Shown here: positions 1 to 5,998 of the stretch, one piece after another
How positions within the stretch are numbered: position 1 is the stretch's first letter
How the letters are laid out: the number at the start of each line of letters is the position of its first letter
From: Desulfobacula sp.
Lineage (GTDB): Bacteria > Desulfobacterota > Desulfobacteria > Desulfobacterales > Desulfobacteraceae
NCBI GenBank assembly: GCA_027858355.1
Contig: JAQICW010000316.1
Coordinates: 1 to 10,720, forward strand
Direction: 5' to 3'
DNA: 10,720 bases
The notes under the pieces: model-generated
What the model was told of the DNA's origin: nothing
Database searches by the model: none
What the model saw: only the letters and a program-made list of their open reading frames with translations
Made by a program: the position numbers and the translations under genes

Positions 1-179
1 AGAGATTATTTTGGCAGATCGTTTCTGAATAAATTATATTTTCACCAAAACCAAAGTTGAATAGTTAAAACGCCTTTACAGGCCTTCATAAATGCTGATA
101 TGGAATTCAAGATTAAAATAGTCTTTGTCTTTGAAATCGGAAGTATTTGCATTAAAAACCTTTTTCTTATATTCTCAAT

Positions 180-207
180 TTGATACCTGTAGCAGGAATG
201 ATATAAC
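180..207 (+). promoter_or_regulatory. Candidate sigma-70 promoter for the sensor kinase operon
   Basis: TTGATA at 180-185 and TATAAC at 202-207 each match the consensus hexamers at five of six positions and are separated by 16 bases. Transcription would start near 214, giving a leader of about 120 bases before the TTG start at 335. The spacer contains CCTG-TAG-CAGG, a small inverted repeat that might be a regulator site. The call is by inspection only. Confidence 0.4.
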
Positions 208-230
208 CTGAAAAATATGACTTAACTCAG

Positions 231-248
231 CCTCCAATTCTTTGGGGG
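231..248 (+). promoter_or_regulatory. Possible stem-loop in kinase leader
   Basis: CCTCCAA (231-237) can pair with TTGGGGG (242-248), including one G-U pair, around the loop TTCT. It lies within the predicted leader of the kinase gene. No T-run follows it, so it is not a normal terminator. Its function is unknown and it may be chance. Confidence 0.2.
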
Positions 249-334
249 AGAATCACATACTGGATCATATCATCTTCAGTGCAAAGGGATATTATTCTTT
301 TTTAGAGCATGATGAATTATAAAGGATTATCAGA

Positions 335-2065
335 TTGAACACAAAAATACCTCCTTTCATTCTCATCGGCACGATTATTGTGCTGTTTCCCATTTTCACA
401 TATATGACCCTGGACAGGGTAACCCGTCATAAAGCTCAGAGTACAAGACTTTTATTTGAAAAAAGCATGGCATTGATCAAAGCCTTTGAGGCCGGCACGC
501 GGACCGGAATGATGAATATGGGCTGGGATAGAGAATCCCTTGAAAATCTGCTGCACGAAACAGCATCATTGCCGGATATTTCTTATCTTTTTATTGTAGA
601 CAAGGAAGGAAACATCATTGTTCACAATGACATGGCAAAGGTCGGTCAAAAATATGGTCAGGATCTGAATCTGAAGGAGGTAATTGATTCCGACCAAGCT
701 TTATGGAGAATACGAAAAGATGGCACCGGTAATAATATATTCGAAGCTTATAAAAAATTTTCACCGGTTATTCATTCTTCCATTAATACGCACCGAAACA
801 TGATGATGCACCAGCGCATGGATAATGGCCAAGATATAGATTTCGGAGAGACGGTTATCTTTGTCGGGTTGGATATGAAGGAGATTGAACAGGCCGATCA
901 AAACGATATACAGCATGCAGTCATGATGGGGGTGATTCTTTTATTGATCGGATTGACCGGGTTTATCCTGGTATTTATTTTTCAGCGATATCAGGCCGCT
1001 CGGTCCTCTCTGTCACAGATTAAAATTTTTTCAGACACCCTGGTTGAAAATATGCCCATGGGCTTGGTGGCTATGGATGATAAAGACCGGATCATTCTGG
1101 TGAATCCGGCAGCCGGAAAGCTTCTGGGATTGGATAGAACCGAAAACTTCACAAACAACCTCGAAAAGACCCTCCCCAAGCCGCTCATGGAACTTATCAA
1201 ATCCACGGATTTTGAAAATAGACCATTTGAAAAAGAAATTCGGCTCATCCATGGAGAAAGCCTTGTTATTCTGGATACTGTGGTCAGCCCCTTAAAGAAC
1301 AAGGATGGCTCCTCCCTTGGGTCACTGTTGATATTGAGGGATCTTACGGAATTAAGTCTGCTGAAAAATGAAAACGAAAGAAATATGCGACTGGCTGCTA
1401 TTGGACGCGTGGCTGCCGGTGTTGCCCATGAAATCAGAAATCCTTTAAGCTCATTAAAAGGGTATGCCACTTTTTTTAAAGAAGTTTTTGAAAAAGGAAC
1501 TGAAAATTATACCATTGCAGATGTGATCATAACCGAAGTGGACCGGCTGGACCGGGTTGTCGGTGAGCTTGTGGAAATTGCACGGCCAGTCCAGATATCT
1601 GGAAAACCGGTCAATCCAGTTACACTGATTGAAGATTCGATAAGGATCATTGAGCCCGAGGCCATGCTTCACCACATTTCCATTGAGACGAGCATAGATA
1701 ATGACATCGGCAGCCTACATGCAGATGAGGACCGGCTGAAACAGGTGCTGCTCAATCTCTATCTGAATGCAATACAGGCCATGGAAGATTCAGGTATACT
1801 GGAGGTCCGGCTCTTCCGGGAACAGGCAACCCGAAATATCGTGATTATAGTTTCAGATTCCGGGAACGGCATAAAAAAAGAAGATCTCCCGAATATTTTC
1901 GAACCCTATTTCACCACAAAGCAATCTGGGACAGGTCTTGGGCTTGCCATTGTGCACAATATTATTCAGGCCCATAAAGGAGAAATAAAAGTTCAAAGCG
2001 AGCCTGGTAAAGGAACTGTTTTCACCCTTATTTTACCTGACAAGGAAAGTGACAAAAATGACTGA
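335..2065 (+). CDS. Membrane sensor histidine kinase (ZraS/NtrB-like) with periplasmic sensor and PAS domains
   Basis: This is a 576-residue inner-membrane kinase that would autophosphorylate and pass phosphate to the regulator encoded next. Transmembrane helices lie at about residues 7-26 and 196-216 and enclose a periplasmic sensor region with a His/Met-rich patch (H153, M156-M158, H159, M162). A PAS domain follows at about 230-345. The dimerisation/phosphoacceptor motif is HEIRNPLSS with H365. The ATP-binding domain shows the N box (N478), DSGNGI (D508), FEPYFTTK and GTGLGLA (from G532), so all catalytic boxes are intact. The start is TTG at 335, preceded by AAAGGA at 321-326 with 8 bases of spacing. 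No in-frame ATG offers a better start. The 3' end overlaps the regulator gene by 8 bases. The neighbouring ZraP-like gene suggests metal or envelope stress as the signal, which is inference; the ligand is not shown by the sequence. Confidence 0.9.
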   Translation: MNTKIPPFILIGTIIVLFPIFTYMTLDRVTRHKAQSTRLLFEKSMALIKAFEAGTRTGMMNMGWDRESLENLLHETASLPDISYLFIVDKEGNIIVHNDMAKVGQKYGQDLNLKEVIDSDQALWRIRKDGTGNNIFEAYKKFSPVIHSSINTHRNMMMHQRMDNGQDIDFGETVIFVGLDMKEIEQADQNDIQHAVMMGVILLLIGLTGFILVFIFQRYQAARSSLSQIKIFSDTLVENMPMGLVAMDDKDRIILVNPAAGKLLGLDRTENFTNNLEKTLPKPLMELIKSTDFENRPFEKEIRLIHGESLVILDTVVSPLKNKDGSSLGSLLILRDLTELSLLKNENERNMRLAAIGRVAAGVAHEIRNPLSSLKGYATFFKEVFEKGTENYTIADVIITEVDRLDRVVGELVEIARPVQISGKPVNPVTLIEDSIRIIEPEAMLHHISIETSIDNDIGSLHADEDRLKQVLLNLYLNAIQAMEDSGILEVRLFREQATRNIVIIVSDSGNGIKKEDLPNIFEPYFTTKQSGTGLGLAIVHNIIQAHKGEIKVQSEPGKGTVFTLILPDKESDKND

Positions 2066-3430
2066 ACAAAAAAGCGATATTCTGATTGTCGATGATGATA
2101 AAACCCATCGTAACATGCTGAAAACCCTTTTGAACAAATGGGGGTATTCTCTTTTTGAGGCAGATGATGGGCAGACCGCCATCAATATGGTTGCAGAAAA
2201 ACCCTATGATCTTGTTTTGATGGACATCAAAATGATCAAAGTATCAGGGCTTGTGGCCCTTGTGGAAATCAAAAAGATCAACCCGGCCATCCCCGTTATT
2301 ATCATGACCGCGTTTTCATCGGTTGATTCAGCGGTTGAAGCCTTGAAAAACGGGGCCTATGATTATCTGACCAAACCATTTGATTTTGATAAATTAAAAA
2401 TCACTATCCAGCGGTCCCTTGAACATACCCGGTTGAAAAAGGAAAATTTCCAGTTAAGGAAACCTTGGGAAAAAATTTTGACTGTAATAATATCATCGGT
2501 AAAAATGAAAAAATGCAGAAACTCATCCAGACCATTTCCCAGGTGGCCAAAACCGATGCCACTGTCTTAATCAACGGAGACTCTGGCACAGGCAAGGAGT
2601 TGATTGCTGGTGCCATTCACTACAACAGCCTGAGGAGCCATGGCCCGTTTATCAAAATCAATTGTGCCGCCATCACGGAAACCCTTCTTGAATCGGAATT
2701 GTTCGGTCATGAAAAAGGATCGTTTACCGGGGCCAGCCGCAATAAAGAGGGCAAGTTTCAGCAGGCAGACAAAGGCAGTATTTTTTTAGATGAAATCAGT
2801 GAAACCTCCACAGCCATGCAGGTAAAACTGCTTCGGACATTACAGGAACGCGAAGTTACCCCTGTGGGCAGTGAAAAGGTCGTCAAAGTGGATACGAGGA
2901 TTATTGCCGCAACCAATAAAGATCTCATTGATTTGATTTCTAAAGGAGATTTCAGGGAAGACCTGTATTACCGGCTCAATGTGATCAACCTTCGGGTGCC
3001 GCCGTTAAGGGAAAGGACCGGTGATGTCCAGATTCTGGCCCAGCACTTCTTGAAAGAATATGCTGCAAAAAACAATCGAAACATTAAAGGGTTTACCCCG
3101 GAAGCTGTTGAAAAAATGGTGGGGTATCACTGGCCGGGAAATGTAAGGGAATTGATGAACACTTTGGAAAGAAGCGTCATCCTTTCAAACGGCGACTTTC
3201 TGGGTAAGGACGATATTCAGATTGAAGTCAGCACTGCGTTAAGAAACGAATTTGACCCGGGCACAGATCAAATCAATGTAGAGGGAAAAACCCTATATGA
3301 GGTTGAAAAACTGACAATTTTAAAGATGCTGGACACAACCGGGAACAATAAAAGCGAAACTGCGCGGCAGCTTGGCATATCCAGGCGTACGCTTCATCTC
3401 AAGCTCAAGGATTATGGAGTGATGCCATAA
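2058..3430 (+). pseudogene. Sigma-54-dependent response regulator (NtrC/ZraR-like), broken by a -1 frameshift
   Basis: As written the gene is in two frames. Frame one (from ATG 2058) encodes the receiver domain and ends at TAA 2568-2570. The other frame carries the AAA+ and DNA-binding domains to TAA 3428-3430. Restoring one base near 2458 gives a normal-length 457-residue protein. The receiver has D12/D13, phosphoacceptor D56, T84 and K106. The AAA+ domain has Walker A GDSGTGKE (174-181), the sigma-54 contact loop as GSFTGA (221-226, usually GAFTGA) and Walker B GSIFLDE (240-246). A Fis-type helix-turn-helix (about 431-455, [16 protein letters not shown]) ends it. ATG 2058 is preferred over GTG 2049 because AAGGAAAG (2042-2049) is well spaced only for the ATG. 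Phosphorylated, it would drive sigma-54 promoters such as that of the ZraP-like gene. The lesion may be a sequencing error rather than a real mutation, since both halves look otherwise under selection. Confidence 0.85.
2456..2461 (+). other. Frameshift site in the response regulator
   Basis: The receiver frame reads ENFQLR up to the AGG codon at 2457-2459. The AAA+ frame resumes as ETLGKNFD from GAA at 2459-2461. One missing G in AAGG|AAA (expected AAGGGAAA) explains the break. No standard X-XXY-YYZ slippery heptamer is present in the receiver frame here. The A6 run at 2470-2475 could in principle restore frame if one extra A were added by polymerase slippage. Confidence 0.8.
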
Positions 3431-3541
3431 CACTGGAATAAAAATGTAGTGCCGGGATCAGGTGTGCTCTGAAATAAATTGTTTTTTTGGGATTCCAACA
3501 ACAGAATTATCTAATTGGAGATCGAAGAAATCTTTATTTTT

Positions 3542-3573
3542 ATTCCCGGGGCTGTTATACATACCCCGGGAGT
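3542..3573. terminator. Candidate bidirectional terminator hairpin between convergent genes
   Basis: TCCCGGGG (3544-3551) pairs perfectly with CCCCGGGA (3564-3571) around a 12-base loop. A T-G pair and an A-T pair extend the stem outward. On the plus strand it is followed by AGTTTCCTTGTT, a broken T-rich run. In the other direction the flank is A-rich, so the tail is poor. Its place between two converging genes favours a terminator. Confidence 0.5.
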
Positions 3574-3584
3574 TTCCTTGTTAA

Positions 3585-4106
3585 TTAAAAACAACCACCG
3601 TATCCGCGGTTTGCACCTGTGAAAGAACTCATGTTATTATCGGGAAACAGTTTCTGCATGGCAATTCTGTTATCAAATCTTTGTTTCTCAAACTGAGTGG
3701 ACAGGTCAAACAATTCCTTTTGAAGGGTCTCGATCTTTGCCTGGTCCTTTTCAGGGTTAGCATATTCCTTGTTCAGTTCAAGCTGTTTTTGATAGCGTTG
3801 TTCTCTGATTTCTTTGGTTGAAGCAAAAAAGCTGTTCATCTGGTCCAGCATTTTCTGCTGGTTTTCGGCAGAAAGATTCTCCATCATATAACCGTTACCC
3901 ATATAACCATTACCCATATAACCATTACCCATCATGCCGTATCCCATCTGATTGCCGTATCCCACTTGATTGCCGTTCATCATGCCGTACCCGCTTCCCA
4001 TATGGTATCCACCGCCCATGTATGCAAATGCCTGTGTAGCAATAATTCCTGCGATAAAAAGGATTGCTGTAACACCTATTGTTTTCTTTGTGGTAAGTTT
4101 TTTCAT
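3585..4106 (-). CDS. Secreted ZraP-like periplasmic metal-resistance/chaperone protein, Gly/Met/Tyr-rich
   Basis: This 173-residue protein starts at ATG 4106, which has AAGGAG a few bases upstream; an upstream in-frame start at 4145 has no such site. A signal peptide (about 1-28, KK...hydrophobic core...ATQAFA) predicts export to the periplasm with cleavage before YMGGG. Residues 29-75 are rich in Gly, Met, Tyr and Asn and include three exact copies of GNGYM (60-74). The rest (about 76-160) is charged and helical, starting LSAENQQKM, as in the ZraP/Spy/CpxP group. The end is GYGGCF, which recalls the GYGGC zinc-binding segment near the C-terminus of E. coli ZraP. Known members are periplasmic zinc-binding chaperones induced by ZraSR. 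The Met-rich head might instead favour Cu(I), which is inference. A sigma-54 promoter precedes the gene. Confidence 0.8.
   Translation of the reverse strand: MKKLTTKKTIGVTAILFIAGIIATQAFAYMGGGYHMGSGYGMMNGNQVGYGNQMGYGMMGNGYMGNGYMGNGYMMENLSAENQQKMLDQMNSFFASTKEIREQRYQKQLELNKEYANPEKDQAKIETLQKELFDLSTQFEKQRFDNRIAMQKLFPDNNMSSFTGANRGYGGCF
3885..3929 (-). repeat. Three tandem 15-bp units encoding GNGYM
   Basis: Three adjacent 15-bp units (3885-3899, 3900-3914, 3915-3929) differ at a single base in the first unit. A diverged fourth unit follows at 3930-3944. They encode the repeated GNGYM motif in the periplasmic protein. Near-identity at the DNA level points to recent duplication by slippage, so copy number may vary between strains. 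Confidence 0.85.
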
Positions 4107-4165
4107 TTTAAACTCCTTTGTTATGGTTAAAAAAATCTTTCTCATCGAACCCTGGCAATCATTAC

Positions 4166-4181
4166 TTCAACAATCGTGCCA
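4166..4181 (-). promoter_or_regulatory. Sigma-54 (-24/-12) promoter of the ZraP-like gene
   Basis: Read on the minus strand the element is TGGCACGATTGTTGAA. The -24 half TGGCACG is a perfect match to the consensus TGGCACG-N4-TTGCW, with the right N4 spacing, and the -12 half is TTGAA, deviating at the C of GC. Transcription would begin near 4155, giving a leader of about 50 bases before ATG 4106. It fits the adjacent sigma-54 activator gene. Confidence 0.7.
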
Positions 4182-4244
4182 CTATTACTAATATATTGAT
4201 ATTATTAATCATATTGAATTAAACAGGCGGGCGCTGATTGGGGA

Positions 4245-4276
4245 GGTGGATAATTATTAAACAGATGGGTGGATAA
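4245..4276. repeat. Direct repeat GGTGGATAA, possible activator site
   Basis: GGTGGATAA occurs at 4245-4253 and 4268-4276, a 23-bp offset or roughly two helical turns. It lies 65-95 bp upstream of the -24 element of the ZraP-like promoter. It could be an upstream activator sequence, but there is no direct evidence. Confidence 0.25.
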
Positions 4277-4299
4277 AAATGAGCCAGGAGAACAGGAGA

Positions 4300-4325
4300 G
4301 ACTGTCAAAAATCTCTTTTTGAGTC
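4300..4325. promoter_or_regulatory. AT-rich inverted repeat, possible activator site or weak terminator
   Basis: TCAAAAA (4305-4311) and TTTTTGA (4316-4322) are perfect inverted copies around TCTC. GAC/GTC pair further out beyond a two-base bulge. It is centred about 130 bp upstream of the -24 element, a usual place for an enhancer of an NtrC-type activator. Alternatively it could be a weak terminator for the pentapeptide operon, though no separate T-run follows. Confidence 0.3.
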
Positions 4326-4390
4326 TTAAAGAAAATTTGGTTTCAATATATTCTCAACTTATTATTAAAGCTGAAAACTGTTGTGTCCAT

Positions 4391-5233
4391 TTAAAAAGAA
4401 AGGAGTGATACTCCACCGATGTTGTCGACATCAACATTTTTGGGCCACTTGGTTTGAGGATTATATATAGCGGCATCCAATTGTGTTCGTTCAAGATTGG
4501 CGCCAGTAAGATCAGCACCGCTTAAATTAGTACCCTTGAGATCGGCATTGCTTAAATCAGCTTTTTTCAAGTTGGCAAATGACAGGTTGGCACCACTTAA
4601 ATTGACATTTTTCAAATCTGCGTTGCTCAAATCGATGCCACACAAATTGGCACCATGCAAATTGCTTTTATGGAAATTTGTTTTTTTTACTTCACTCCAC
4701 ATCAGATTGGCCTGGCTTAAGTCTGCCCGGTACAGATCAACTCCTTTCAGATCTGTTTTAATGAGATCTGCTTGGTTTAAATTGACCTGATGCAAATTGG
4801 CGTCGCTCAAACTGGCCTCAGTTAAGTCTGCCTGTTCAAGGTTTCCCTGTTTTAAGTCAGCCTGTGTGAGGTCTGCCCGAGTCAGGTCTGCCTTGGATAA
4901 ATCTGCCCATTTTAAGCTGGCATTACTTAAATTTGCATTGGTTAGATCAGCTCCACTCAGGTTGGCACCGTTCAGGTCTGCCTGTCTTAAATTGGCGTCG
5001 GATAGGTCTGCCTGTTCAAAATTGGCTCCCATCAAACTTGCCTCACTGAGATCGGCACCTTTTAAATCAACCTTTTTGAAATCCGCACCATTGAGGTTGG
5101 CTTTGCTTAAATTCGCCCTGACCAGCTTGAATTGGGCAAATTTCATACTGCTCAAATCGACCCCGCTTAAATCAACAGGGTTATTACTTTTTTGAGCAGC
5201 TTTTATTTTTTTGAGAATTTCATCTGTCTCCAT
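4391..5233 (-). CDS. Pentapeptide repeat protein (47 uninterrupted repeats)
   Basis: This 280-residue protein has a short charged leader (1-19, METDEILKKIKAAQKSNNP). Forty-seven consecutive A(D/N)LXX-type pentapeptides follow at 20-254 without a break. The 26-residue tail contains YNPQTKWP, typical of the cap of such proteins. The family folds into a right-handed four-sided beta-helix; at four pentapeptides per turn this gives nearly twelve turns. No signal peptide or membrane segment is visible, so it is probably cytoplasmic. Some relatives (Qnr, MfpA) bind DNA gyrase, but this one lacks the loops that interrupt Qnr proteins and its target is unknown. AAAGGAG precedes ATG 5233, and that ATG overlaps the stop of the upstream Lrp-type regulator by one base (TAATG), indicating coupled translation in one operon. 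Confidence 0.92.
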   Translation of the reverse strand: METDEILKKIKAAQKSNNPVDLSGVDLSSMKFAQFKLVRANLSKANLNGADFKKVDLKGADLSEASLMGANFEQADLSDANLRQADLNGANLSGADLTNANLSNASLKWADLSKADLTRADLTQADLKQGNLEQADLTEASLSDANLHQVNLNQADLIKTDLKGVDLYRADLSQANLMWSEVKKTNFHKSNLHGANLCGIDLSNADLKNVNLSGANLSFANLKKADLSNADLKGTNLSGADLTGANLERTQLDAAIYNPQTKWPKNVDVDNIGGVSLLSF

Positions 5234-5772
5234 TATGACTCCTTTATGGCTTTTGGGTTAATGCTTTGTGTGGTCTTTAAAAGCGGAATCCTAAAATCAG
5301 TTTCCACTGGCATCCATTCAGCAGCGTGTTTAATAACATCCAAAACAAGATGATTACTGATTACTTGGACACCAGGCACGGATGGCAGCACCCTGTGGAT
5401 AAATTTACGCATATCAATGTATGTTTTGAAATAGGCTTGAAGATGAATATCATCCTCACCCTGTCCAAATGCCAGATATGCCACCTCCGACATATTGAGA
5501 AGTGTGGGAAGCGCCTCATCTTCATGTGCTGGGGCCACTTTTAAATAGATCAGTACTGTCAGATCATAGTCAAACATGCTGGGATTGACAATAACGGACA
5601 TCTGGATAACCCCCTGATCAATCAGCCGATTGAGCCGTTTACGAACCGTTCGCTCATTAGCATTGATTTCCCGTGCAATTTTAGCAGCATCCGTTCGCAA
5701 AATCCGGCGTAACGCCTGAATGATTTCGTAATCCAGTGAGTCGAATCTTAAATTAGACATCGGTAAACGCAC
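5233..5772 (-). CDS. Lrp/AsnC-family transcriptional regulator
   Basis: This is a 179-residue DNA-binding regulator. An N-terminal helix-turn-helix (about 10-60) includes LDYEIIQALRR and AKIAREINANERTVRKRLNRL, followed by the short linker GVIQMSVIVNP. A RAM-type ligand/oligomerisation domain occupies about 68-150 and is followed by a C-terminal tail of about 25 residues. Family members form dimers to octamers and respond to amino acids or other small effectors; the effector here is unknown. The start is GTG at 5772 because GGAG lies 7 bases upstream (5780-5783), whereas ATG 5760 has no ribosome site. The gene leads the operon with the pentapeptide protein and is divergent from the RND efflux operon. 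A palindrome just upstream (5789-5803) suggests autoregulation, and control of the efflux operon is possible but unproven. Confidence 0.88.
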   Translation of the reverse strand: MRLPMSNLRFDSLDYEIIQALRRILRTDAAKIAREINANERTVRKRLNRLIDQGVIQMSVIVNPSMFDYDLTVLIYLKVAPAHEDEALPTLLNMSEVAYLAFGQGEDDIHLQAYFKTYIDMRKFIHRVLPSVPGVQVISNHLVLDVIKHAAEWMPVETDFRIPLLKTTQSINPKAIKES

Positions 5773-5788
5773 ATTTCAGCTCCAAATC

Positions 5789-5803
5789 GTTCCGTTTCGG
5801 AAC
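5789..5803. promoter_or_regulatory. Perfect palindrome GTTCCG-TTT-CGGAAC, probable operator
   Basis: Six-base arms are perfectly inverted around three T's. On the minus strand it lies between the predicted promoter of the Lrp-type gene (start near 5812) and its ribosome site, where bound protein would block transcription. A run of seven A's (5804-5810) adjoins it. The order of hairpin and T-run is wrong for a terminator in either direction. Lrp/AsnC proteins often bind sites of about this length. Confidence 0.55.
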
Positions 5804-5818
5804 AAAAAAAGTTGAATA

Positions 5819-5847
5819 TTGATATCATAGATTGCTGGTTATGTCAA
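5819..5847 (-). promoter_or_regulatory. Candidate sigma-70 promoter for the Lrp-pentapeptide operon
   Basis: Read on the minus strand, a perfect TTGACA (-35, plus coordinates 5842-5847) is followed after 17 bases by TATCAA (-10, 5819-5824), which matches four of six consensus positions. Transcription would start near 5812, upstream of the GTTCCG palindrome. The -35 lies inside the inverted repeat at 5835-5854. Confidence 0.45.
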
Positions 5848-5998
5848 TGACCAGTCCCTGTTCGATTATATTGTATGCCCTTTCATCAAACTTAAGGCCG
5901 ATTTCAAGCGGGTGTTCGCAGGGCCTTCTCATCAGGCCGGTCTGTAGTCGGTTGGGTGTAATTATCAGCTGTTTTTTTACGATACCCCTTGAAATCAA
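5825..5998 (-). CDS. Doubtful small reading frame or gene remnant
   Basis: A minus-strand frame of 57 codons runs from TTG 5998 to TGA 5825; an internal ATG at 5932 would leave 35 codons. Its end (HPLEIGLKFDERAYNIIEQ, then GLVIDITSNL) has balanced, protein-like composition. No ribosome site precedes either start. The adjacent frame also reads sensibly just upstream (TTDRPDEKALRTP), so a decayed, frameshifted gene end is possible. I do not recognise a family. It would share DNA with the promoters of both operons, which argues against a live gene. Confidence 0.2.
   Translation of the reverse strand: MISRGIVKKQLIITPNRLQTGLMRRPCEHPLEIGLKFDERAYNIIEQGLVIDITSNL
5835..5854. promoter_or_regulatory. 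Inverted repeat over the -35 of the Lrp promoter
   Basis: CTGGTTAT (5835-5842) and ATGACCAG (5847-5854) are inverted copies with one mismatch (a G-U pair in RNA) around GTCA. The repeat encloses the TTGACA -35 element of the divergent operon. It could be a second regulator site. It also overlaps the 3' end of the small candidate frame. Confidence 0.3.

Larger units (their letters stand above)
1..334. other. Left-edge intergenic region; no convincing gene
   Basis: No reading frame here carries a recognisable protein. In plus-strand frame 1 the first 19 codons are open and end at a TGA at 58-60, so the tail of an upstream gene cannot be excluded, but the stretch is too short to identify. The remainder holds a candidate sigma-70 promoter (180-207), a possible stem-loop in the leader (231-248) and the ribosome site for the kinase gene. 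A weak GCCT/AGGC hairpin at about 75-86 lacks a proper T-run. Confidence 0.5.
4107..4390. other. Regulatory intergenic region upstream of the ZraP-like gene
   Basis: No gene is evident. The region holds the sigma-54 promoter (4166-4181), a direct repeat (4245-4276) and an inverted repeat (4300-4325). The last two lie at distances upstream of the promoter where NtrC-type activators usually bind. The minus-strand pentapeptide gene also ends at 4391, and no strong terminator for it is seen. Confidence 0.5.

Noticed and set aside
10..27. TGGCAGATCGTTTCTG as a sigma-54 promoter for the kinase operon
   Set aside because: The -24 half is only partial and the -12 GC is absent (CT). It also lies more than 300 bases from the start codon.
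1..60. Open 19-codon stretch at the left edge as the end of an upstream gene
   Set aside because: It is too short to identify and the other frames are similarly ambiguous, so no product can be supported.
2465..3430. The AAA+/DNA-binding half as a separate gene starting at TTG 2465
   Set aside because: The nearest AAGGAA is too close to the TTG, and the sequence before it continues the family linker. It is therefore better read as the second half of a frameshifted gene.
3818..4191. Plus-strand open frames across the ZraP-like gene
   Set aside because: They are the complement of the repetitive Gly/Met/Tyr region and have no ribosome sites or recognisable domains.
4497..5195. Plus-strand open frames across the pentapeptide gene
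   Set aside because: They are antisense shadows. The 15-bp periodicity of the repeat gene keeps opposite frames open, and their composition (Lys/Leu/Ser/Ala repeats) mirrors it.
4391..5233. Calling the pentapeptide protein a quinolone-resistance (Qnr) protein
   Set aside because: It is longer and lacks the interruptions and loops of Qnr proteins. The family is broad, so resistance cannot be claimed from repeats alone.
5789..5810. Palindrome plus A-run as a terminator
   Set aside because: On the plus strand A's follow the hairpin, and on the minus strand the T's come before it, so neither direction gives a hairpin followed by a T-run.
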